DNA of 64,000 nt from positions 15,104 through 79,103 of the forward strand of contig CAZRBG010000022.1 of NCBI GenBank assembly GCA_964598225.1, written 5' to 3'. Below are positions 58,366 through 64,000 of the stretch, piece by piece; the stretch's first letter is position 1; each line of letters begins with the position of its first letter. The translations under genes were made by a program, and so were the position numbers. The notes under the pieces were generated by a model that saw only the letters and a program-made list of their open reading frames with translations, had not been told where the DNA came from and ran no database searches. The stretch comes from SG8-4 sp964598225 (GTDB taxonomy: Bacteria; Planctomycetota; Phycisphaerae; Sedimentisphaerales; Anaerobacaceae).

Positions 58366-60957
58366 ATGACCAGGATTGCCCGCACAATTACGTTGTTGGT
58401 TCTAATCTGCGTCACCGGTGCTGCGACGGTCGGCGCCGCCGAGAGGCAGTACGCGCCGGATCGCAAAGTCGATGTACTGCACATTAAGCTTGACGTAACA
58501 CCGGATTTCAAGAATCGCACGGTGGCCGGGACTGCGACTATAAGGTTCGCTCCGATCAGCCGGCCGCTTGAGCAACTCAAGCTCGACGCGATTGATCTGG
58601 ATGTCTCGTCTATTACCTCGACCGCCAAGATAGAAGCATATACGGTGACGGATGAGGCCATTACGATAACCTTCGATCCGGTCGTTCAGCCCGGAGCCGA
58701 GACGACCGTTACTATTGTCTACGAAGCCGAGCCCAAACGCGGACTCTATTTTCGTACGCCTGAGATGGGTTATCCAGAAGAGGATACGCATATCTTCACA
58801 CAGGGTGAGTCGCACCTGGCGCCGAACTGGTATCCCAACTTCGATTATCCCAACGAGCGGTCGAGTTCCGAAGTGATCTGCCGCGTTCCCGCTGGGATGA
58901 CGGTCGTCTCGAACGGCAGGCTTGTCTCCGAAGACATTGACTCCGAAAGCGGGCTGAAGGTCTCGCACTGGCTCCAGGAAAAGCCCCACGTGAACTATCT
59001 GGTCGCTTTGGTCGCGGGCAAACTGGATAAGGTCGAATCGAAGTACGAAGACATCCCCTTAGCTTTCTACACACCGGCTTCGCTGATCGAGTACGCACGT
59101 AATTCGTTCGAGGACACCACGGATATGATGGGTTACTACGAAGAGGAGATCGGCATACCTTATCCCTGGGATCAGTACAATCAGGCGGTGGTGCGCGATT
59201 TCGTCGCGGGCGGCATGGAGAACACAACGCTGACGATACTCACCGAGCACACATTACATAGCGACAAAAGCGGAAGAATCCGTTCGAGCCAGAGCCTGGT
59301 GGCACACGAGCTGGTCCATCAGTGGTTCGGCGATTATGTGACCTGCAAGGACTGGAGCCATTTATGGCTTAACGAAGGTTTTGCCACGTATTACGAAGAC
59401 CTCTACGACGGCTACAAAAACGGCAGAGACAGCATGCTCGCTGGTCTTTACGCCACTGCCCGCTATCTGCTTCGCGAGCGAAAAGAGCACAAGCCGATTG
59501 TTTACCGCCAATACGGTCACGCTGGTGAGCAGTTCGACTACCGGGCATACGGCAAGGGCGGCTGGGTACTCCACATGCTCCGCACCGCACTCGGCCCCGA
59601 TGTGTTCCGCAAATGCGTCAAGACATATCTCGAACGCCACGCCCTCGACTACGTCGTAACCGAAGACTTCCGCTCGGTGATCGAAGAAATAACCGGACGG
59701 ACGTTCGACAGGTTTTTCGATCAGTGGCTTTACCACGCTCGGCATCCCGATCTGAAAGTCAACTATAGCTGGTCGCAAAAGGACAAGCTTGCCAAAATCT
59801 CCGTCGAACAGACTCATAAGGCCGATGCCAACGTAATGCTCTTTCATTTTGACACGAAGGTGCGTTTTATCGTCGACGACGAAATCATCGACCGCAAGGT
59901 CAGAATAGACAGCAAACGGCACGATTTCTATTTCGCCCTGGCGAAACAGCCTGAAATCGTCCGCTTCGATCCCGATTACGGCTTGCTGGCTGACATCAAG
60001 TTCGACAAGCCGACCGCCATGCTGTATGCGCAGCTTGAAAACACCAATGATATTATCGGACGGCTTCGCGCGGTAGACGACCTCAAGAAAAAGAAGGACA
60101 AGAAGATCGTAGCCGCGTTGAAGGATGCTCTCAACAACGACCCGTCCCACGATGTCCGCAGAAGCGCCTCGTCGGCCCTTCGCCGGATTCACACGGATGA
60201 CGCATTCGAGGCTCTCGCGGACTCGATAAAGCAGTCGGATGAACGTGTCAGGTTGGCGGTCGTTGGAGATATCGGCGGATTCTACAGGCCTGAAAGCCTC
60301 AAGCTGACCAGGCGTGTATTGAAGAAAGAAAAGAATCCGCACATCATCGCACGAGCAATCCGCACACTCGGACAATATCACGACAACCGCACGCGCAAGG
60401 TCATTCTCGACTATCTTGAATCCGAATCCTTTCGCAACGTTCTCGCAAGCGCGGCTATAGACGTCATCCGCAAGCTGGATGATTCGTTCTTCATCGAGCC
60501 TCTCAGGCGAACTCTTGCCAATAGCGAGAAAGAGTTTACCTCGCGCGGATTTGCTCTGGCGCTCGACACGTTGGCGCACATAAGCCGCAATGAGGATGAC
60601 AAGGATAAGATTCGCACGTTCCTGACCGGCTACGTGAACCACCCAAAAAACAACATCCAGGCCGGTGCGATAAGAGCCCTCGGCACGCTTGGCGATCCCA
60701 AAGCGATTCCGGTTGTTCAGACCTTCGCCGGTGACGATCCGTCCGAGCGCGTACAGCGAGCGGCGAAAGATGCTCTGCGAGAGCTGCGCGAGAAAAAGCA
60801 AATCGTCCCGGATGAAATCGTCCGCCTGCGAGAGATCGTCGACAAGCTCGGCAAAGAAACCGAAAAGCTCCGCAACGACCTCGAAGACCTCAAGAACCGA
60901 CTCGAAGCTAAAGAACAGGCCCCGAACGACAAAACCGCCGAAGGCGATAGAGAATAA
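58366..60957 (+). CDS. Exported M1 family aminopeptidase with HEAT-repeat C-terminus and coiled coil
   Basis: 863 residues from the ATG at 58366 (AAGGGG 9 bases upstream). The signal peptide (about 1-24) is followed by the beta-sandwich domain (DVLHIKLDVTPDFKNRTVAGTATIRF), the exopeptidase-type GGMENTT motif, and the gluzincin site HELVHQWFG with the third zinc ligand in WLNEGFATYYE, spaced normally. HEAT repeats begin near residue 560 (DVRRSASSALRRIHTDDAFEALA and IQAGAIRALGTLGDPKAIPVV), ending in a coiled coil (IVRLREIVDKLGKETEKLRNDL). It should trim N-terminal residues from peptides outside the cytoplasm. It is a single-gene unit preceded by a terminator. Confidence 0.95.
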   Translation: MTRIARTITLLVLICVTGAATVGAAERQYAPDRKVDVLHIKLDVTPDFKNRTVAGTATIRFAPISRPLEQLKLDAIDLDVSSITSTAKIEAYTVTDEAITITFDPVVQPGAETTVTIVYEAEPKRGLYFRTPEMGYPEEDTHIFTQGESHLAPNWYPNFDYPNERSSSEVICRVPAGMTVVSNGRLVSEDIDSESGLKVSHWLQEKPHVNYLVALVAGKLDKVESKYEDIPLAFYTPASLIEYARNSFEDTTDMMGYYEEEIGIPYPWDQYNQAVVRDFVAGGMENTTLTILTEHTLHSDKSGRIRSSQSLVAHELVHQWFGDYVTCKDWSHLWLNEGFATYYEDLYDGYKNGRDSMLAGLYATARYLLRERKEHKPIVYRQYGHAGEQFDYRAYGKGGWVLHMLRTALGPDVFRKCVKTYLERHALDYVVTEDFRSVIEEITGRTFDRFFDQWLYHARHPDLKVNYSWSQKDKLAKISVEQTHKADANVMLFHFDTKVRFIVDDEIIDRKVRIDSKRHDFYFALAKQPEIVRFDPDYGLLADIKFDKPTAMLYAQLENTNDIIGRLRAVDDLKKKKDKKIVAALKDALNNDPSHDVRRSASSALRRIHTDDAFEALADSIKQSDERVRLAVVGDIGGFYRPESLKLTRRVLKKEKNPHIIARAIRTLGQYHDNRTRKVILDYLESESFRNVLASAAIDVIRKLDDSFFIEPLRRTLANSEKEFTSRGFALALDTLAHISRNEDDKDKIRTFLTGYVNHPKNNIQAGAIRALGTLGDPKAIPVVQTFAGDDPSERVQRAAKDALRELREKKQIVPDEIVRLREIVDKLGKETEKLRNDLEDLKNRLEAKEQAPNDKTAEGDRE

Positions 60958-61177
60958 CCACTAATGAACGCTTATAAACACACCGCGAATCGGTTTCGTG
61001 TGAATTCGTGGAAGAACTGGCTCGGCCTTTCTTATTGCGGCTTGATGACTGAATACATCTTTCGGGTCGGCCCGCCGGAAAAGGAAAAAAATATATCGCA
61101 TTTATGTAAAACGGTGCTGCTTGTTCGTTATTATGTGTAGACGATCGTGAATGTCGGGGCAATAAGGCAGGCCTTAA
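60958..61177. other. Intergenic region before the truncated sigma factor gene
   Basis: 220 bases with no gene, no repeat of the families above and no clear promoter. An AT-rich part lies at 61081-61140. Confidence 0.4.
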
Positions 61178-61726
61178 ATGCTGGAAGACAAGCTGCTTGT
61201 TCTGAAATGTAGGCACGGCGACAAGGACGCCATGTGCCGGATCTATGAAAAGTACAAGGATTATCTGCTCACTCTGGCCAGAGGGCTTTGGGGCCCGAAG
61301 GCGGAGACTGAGGACATTGTGCACGATGTTTTCGTCGCTTTTGCAATGTCGGCCGGGAAATTCAAGCTCACCGGAAGTCTCAGGGGTTCGACTCGTAGTG
61401 TCGCGTGGGGTGAAGTGGTACGAAACATCGAAGCGAGCCCCGGATTTATCTGCCAAATGAAGCAAGTCCATAAAAACAATGGTGCACGTATAACCGAGTT
61501 CGATACGATAACCTACGGCTCCAGGGAACACGGTATCCGCATGGATGGATATAATCACGGCAAGGTCACCATCCAAACATACGCAAGTCTCAGAGACGAG
61601 GAGATTATATCGATCATGCATTCGTCAAAGGCTTACACCCGCACGCCGCTTTCGGGTTATGGATTGGCTGAGATGCAAAGCTTCGAGCCAAAAGAGGCTG
61701 TCAAGCAGGATGTCCGGCTTGACTGA
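61178..61726 (+). pseudogene. Truncated ECF-type sigma factor fused in frame to an unrelated segment
   Basis: 182 codons. Residues 1-70 match the start of a planctomycete ECF sigma-70 factor: MLEDKLLVLKCRHGDKDAMC, then RIYEKYKDYLLTLARGLWGP and ETEDIVHDVFVAFAMSAGKFKLTGSLRG (region 2). At this point the normal continuation (tyrosine-leucine-alanine rich region 2.4 and the region 4 helix-turn-helix) is replaced by about 110 residues without sigma features (for example QMKQVHKNNGARITEFDTIT, MDGYNHGKVTIQTYASLRDE). Regions 2.4 and 4, needed for -10 and -35 recognition, are therefore missing. The gene is probably inactive; the origin of the tail is unknown. Confidence 0.65.
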
Positions 61727-62007
61727 AACTTGCTTCAAGAATAAGTTGGCATGGACGAAAGAACCATGGCCGGAGTGGCCCGGCCTCTTCTGTGCATGTT
61801 TCGCTCTCAATACGTCACGGATATCGACCGCTGGGCCGTCCCGGAATTCTCTAACGGTTTGGTCGTGTGATTTTCACAGCGGCAAAGCATCCAGAAGTAT
61901 TTCCCATTGTTGTAGCGAAGTCACCGATGGTACAATCGTTCTTGTCGGTGGAGTTCGGAAATTCCACCTCTGCTAAGCCAGTTGACATTTGTTGGTTGGG
62001 AATCGGC
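61727..62007. other. Intergenic stretch without a recognisable gene
   Basis: 281 bases between the sigma-factor relic and the HPP gene. Frames are open in places but without conserved composition or starts. It may belong to the same foreign segment that follows the sigma fragment. Confidence 0.35.
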
Positions 62008-62508
62008 ATGAAGAACGAAAAGACAAGCGGCATTTATCAGTTCCGACAATATTGGAAGAATTATGTTTTTCAGAGCCTGTTTGCGACGGTAGTGATCTTC
62101 TTGATATTGTTATCTTTGAGTTTTCAGGAGGACGCCGTAATTATAGCCTCGCTGGGAGCCACTACTTTCATCGTGTTCGCCATGCCCGAGCAGGTTACGG
62201 CAAAGTCGCGCAATATCATCGGTGGATATATCGTGGGCTTCTCATGCGGGTGGATTTGTTCTCTGTTTCCCATAGAAACGCTCATGGGCAAACCTATAGG
62301 ATATTCTTTGCTCTATGCGGCGGCTGTTGGACTCTCTATTTTCATTATGGTCATCGTCGACATGGAGCACCCGCCGGCGTCCGGCGTCGCACTCGGAGTC
62401 GCCATCAAAGGTTTTTCCGTAGTGGTAATAATCTCCATCATTGCCAGTGTGGTGATTTTGACAGTCATACACCATTTCTTCAAGAAGTATCTTCGCGATT
62501 TAACGTGA
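62008..62508 (+). CDS. HPP family membrane protein
   Basis: 166 residues from the ATG at 62008 (a longer in-frame extension lacks conserved character). Four TM segments: FQSLFATVVIFLILLSLS, LGATTFIVFAMPEQ with the following GGYIVGFSCGWICSLF, YSLLYAAAVGLSIFIMVIV and VVVIISIIASVVILTVIHHF. The family-defining pattern is SLGATTFIVFAMPEQVTAKSRNIIGG and the short MEHPPASGVALG (H-P-P motif). HPP proteins are reported to move nitrite or other anions in cyanobacteria and chloroplasts; the role here is not known. It is a single gene, convergent with the next. Confidence 0.88.
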   Translation: MKNEKTSGIYQFRQYWKNYVFQSLFATVVIFLILLSLSFQEDAVIIASLGATTFIVFAMPEQVTAKSRNIIGGYIVGFSCGWICSLFPIETLMGKPIGYSLLYAAAVGLSIFIMVIVDMEHPPASGVALGVAIKGFSVVVIISIIASVVILTVIHHFFKKYLRDLT

Positions 62509-62566
62509 AAATAGACTGTCGTAAAGTACAAACGTATGAAATGCTATTTACAGAATGCTACAAAAG

Positions 62567-63136
62567 TCAAGACGCCATCTTGTTACATATTCTCCTCAGA
62601 AGCCGGACCTTTTTTCGCATTAAAGCATCGTGGAACAACATATACCGGCCCTCCAAATACAAGACCGGCCCCGGCGATACCTTTTCCTCAAAATCAAAGA
62701 TTGTCTCGCATATTTCAACAAACTCGCTGACCAGAGGATCATCCGAAAGCGGCCATCTGGCATTGTCGAATCTTTTGTTGAAATGCGAACCGTCGTTATA
62801 TTTTCCTTTGGTATCCGGCAGGAAAAGAATCCTTTCGGCGTGAAAAGACCTGGGGGTAATATCCAGATATTCATCTTCCGGCGAAAGCCAGACGGCGTGA
62901 TATTGGGCCTGAATCACTATCCCGGGTGATTCCCAGATAGCCCAGCCGAAACGAATGCTTCCTCCATCCCGAGTGATTTTGTTGTGCACGTTCTGCACGC
63001 ATTTGGCTCTTTCCGCGTCACGCTCCAGGCTCACGTCCACGAAGAAAGGTTGGCCTGCATAGTCCAGCTCGGCGCACACTCTCCGGATATTCTCTGTTAC
63101 ACGAATCGGCGCCCTTGTCAGTTGTTCGTGTATCAT
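62567..63136 (-). CDS. Conserved hypothetical protein
   Basis: 189 residues from the ATG at 63136 (TTG at 63148 is possible). It contains HNKITRDGGSIRFGWAIWESPGIVIQAQYHAVWLSPEDEYLDITP, a pattern seen in a family of bacterial and phage-associated proteins that also occurs near SEC-C zinc motifs, but no Cys cluster is present here. The hydrophobicity profile is that of a soluble cytoplasmic protein. I do not assign a function. It is convergent with the HPP gene and divergent from the partial gene at 63231. Confidence 0.7.
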   Translation of the reverse strand: MIHEQLTRAPIRVTENIRRVCAELDYAGQPFFVDVSLERDAERAKCVQNVHNKITRDGGSIRFGWAIWESPGIVIQAQYHAVWLSPEDEYLDITPRSFHAERILFLPDTKGKYNDGSHFNKRFDNARWPLSDDPLVSEFVEICETIFDFEEKVSPGPVLYLEGRYMLFHDALMRKKVRLLRRICNKMAS

Positions 63137-63172
63137 CTCATCTGGCAATTATTTCCGAATTCCTGTACCATC

Positions 63173-63201
63173 ATAATAACAGATTATCATGTACAATGCA
63201 A
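63173..63201 (-). promoter_or_regulatory. Putative sigma-70 promoter for the hypothetical gene at 63136
   Basis: Minus strand TTGCAT (63201-63196), a 17-base spacer and TATTAT (63178-63173), 37 bases before the ATG at 63136. Confidence 0.5.
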
Positions 63202-63230
63202 AATTCCTGTTAAATGGGAAATGTCGGTTT

Positions 63231-64000
63231 ATGAAATCACATGAAAAATCCCGGCCCGTATGGGCAGTGTCGAATGAAAAGACTATAAGGAGGTATCTGT
63301 GGCTTGTTGTTGTTATGGCAGCGTTTCCTGTGAATGCGGCCGAGAAGCCGTACGCGGATTACGTGCGGTCCAGCCTGGATGTGCTTTTAGAATATGGTAC
63401 GGATCGCTATGGTAAGACTCATGCACCGATATTCGTAAGCATTTTGGACGTAACGTCTCGGAATTGTCCGCGTGAACCGGCCGCTCTGGATGAGGCTTAC
63501 CGGGTAACGCGCCGGGACCGGCGGAATCCGGCCGGAGCGAACTTACTGACGGACCAGCCGCTGATTGACACGTTGTACCGGATGTCGGACCGTACGGGCG
63601 ATGGTAAATACGCCGAAGCGGCAGATGCATATATCGCATATTATCTCAAGAATCTCGTAGACGAAAAAGGGCTCATCTGGTGGGGCTGGCATCGGCATTA
63701 TGACGTCTTCAGAGACGAAATGACCGGCCACAGCGGCAAGCACCACGAGATACACGCGATACATGATATTTACTGGGACCGGCTTTGGGCGGTCAATCCC
63801 GATACGACGCGCAAAGAAATCGAGGCCTGTTGGAAGTGGCACGTGATCGACAAGAAAACCGGTGAAATCAACCGGCACGGCGACGGTCGGCGAGGTTGTG
63901 ATTTCGCGATGAGCGGTGCGAGTTTTATCGATGCGTTCGCCTTTCTGTATAGCAAAACCGGAGAAAAAATCTGGCTCGACCGGGCGCGCTTGTTGGAGTC
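63231..64000 (+). CDS. Secreted probable glycan-degrading enzyme, alpha/alpha-toroid type (3' end outside window)
   Basis: 256 codons from the ATG at 63231, running off the right edge. A basic N-region and hydrophobic segment (IRRYLWLVVVMAAFPVNAAE) act as a signal peptide. The rest is helical with aromatic and acidic clusters: YVRSSLDVLLEYGTDRYG, PIFVSILDVTSRN, GLIWWGWHRHYDVFRDE, HHEIHAIHDIYWDRLW and GCDFAMSGASFIDAFAFLYSKTGEK. This composition suggests an (alpha/alpha) toroid glycoside hydrolase or polysaccharide lyase (pectate-type); the exact family cannot be named from this part. A purine-rich AAGGAGG at 63290 is inside the frame and does not mark an in-frame start. Confidence 0.7.
   Translation, partial: MKSHEKSRPVWAVSNEKTIRRYLWLVVVMAAFPVNAAEKPYADYVRSSLDVLLEYGTDRYGKTHAPIFVSILDVTSRNCPREPAALDEAYRVTRRDRRNPAGANLLTDQPLIDTLYRMSDRTGDGKYAEAADAYIAYYLKNLVDEKGLIWWGWHRHYDVFRDEMTGHSGKHHEIHAIHDIYWDRLWAVNPDTTRKEIEACWKWHVIDKKTGEINRHGDGRRGCDFAMSGASFIDAFAFLYSKTGEKIWLDRARLLE

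Noticed and set aside
59362..60801. A 479-codon minus-strand open frame opposite the M1 aminopeptidase
   Set aside because: The plus-strand gene has a complete zinc site and HEAT repeats; the antisense frame has no motif or ribosome binding site.
60908..61621. A 237-codon minus-strand frame opposite the sigma fragment
   Set aside because: It spans the gap and the antisense of region 2, and shows no domain; treated as chance.
62242..62531. Short minus-strand frames opposite the HPP gene
   Set aside because: The plus-strand HPP pattern with four membrane helices is clear; the antisense peptides are polar and motif-free.
63289..63311. Strong AAGGAGG followed by GTG as the start of the last gene
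   Set aside because: That GTG is out of frame and leads to a stop after about 40 codons; the frame from ATG 63231 holds the signal peptide and mature domain.
1..64000. CRISPR array, tRNA, rRNA or prophage
   Set aside because: No regularly spaced direct repeats, no T-loop-like GGTTCGAATCC followed by an acceptor stem, and no integrase, capsid or terminase motif was seen by eye. A tRNA and CRISPR scanner should confirm.

Overview
The window is about 64 kb of a moderately GC-rich bacterial chromosome, probably from Planctomycetota (Phycisphaerae / Sedimentisphaerales-like). The evidence is the protein repertoire: formylglycine sulfatases, DUF1080, DUF1593, DUF2961, DUF4185, DUF5060 and DUF4038 proteins, H-X9-DG pseudopilins, a secreted protein ending in dockerin-like repeats, Tat-exported Gfo/Idh/MocA dehydrogenases, and TPR-containing multihaem cytochromes. 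Kiritimatiellota and Lentisphaerae share parts of this repertoire. There is no rRNA or tRNA to settle the taxonomy, and I saw no CRISPR array, integrase or complete insertion sequence.

Layout. (1) Positions 1-3200, minus strand: a clear adenosylcobalamin riboswitch with an intrinsic terminator precedes a secreted dockerin-tailed protein, a pseudopilin and a CobC-like histidine phosphatase. This is a candidate B12-controlled surface operon and the most interesting item in the window. (2) 3225-7705, minus: an operon of MFS transporter, cupin sugar isomerase, sugar isomerase/epimerase and secreted glycosidase. (3) 7960-18622: an oxidative and hydrolytic glycan cluster. It has convergent DUF5060 paralogues and a six-gene minus operon (sulfatase, DUF5060 protein, two DUF1080 proteins, LysR, DUF5060 protein) divergent from a Tat-exported Gfo/Idh/MocA dehydrogenase. 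(4) 18762-27887: a HEAT-repeat secreted protein, then a minus operon of octahaem TPR cytochrome, sulfatase and DUF1593 protein, and another sugar isomerase/epimerase. (5) 27985-35129: peroxiredoxin, a two-gene unit of unknown membrane and secreted proteins (one with an in-frame amber codon), an M24 peptidase, a candidate structured ncRNA, a rhomboid protease and an SH3 protein. (6) 35334-46327: a CE15-lyase fusion, DAHP synthase, a PQQ-type beta-propeller, a DUF362 protein, a sulfatase relic, and DUF1593 and DUF4185 proteins. (7) 46378-53148: tungsten-type aldehyde ferredoxin oxidoreductase with its ferredoxin, a HAD phosphatase, glycogen phosphorylase and two small proteins. (8) 53201-64000: DUF2961 protein, pseudopilin, dihaem peroxidase-like protein, M1 aminopeptidase, truncated sigma factor, HPP protein, a conserved hypothetical and the start of a probable glycan-degrading enzyme.

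Taken together the region codes for secretion of enzymes that desulfate, oxidise and cleave complex polysaccharides, import and isomerise unusual sugars, and oxidise the resulting aldehydes. Short palindromic repeats are scattered between genes. In several places they have entered reading frames: a signal peptide, the middle of a cytochrome, and two C-termini. All gene functions are inferred by reading the translated sequence; no database search was run.
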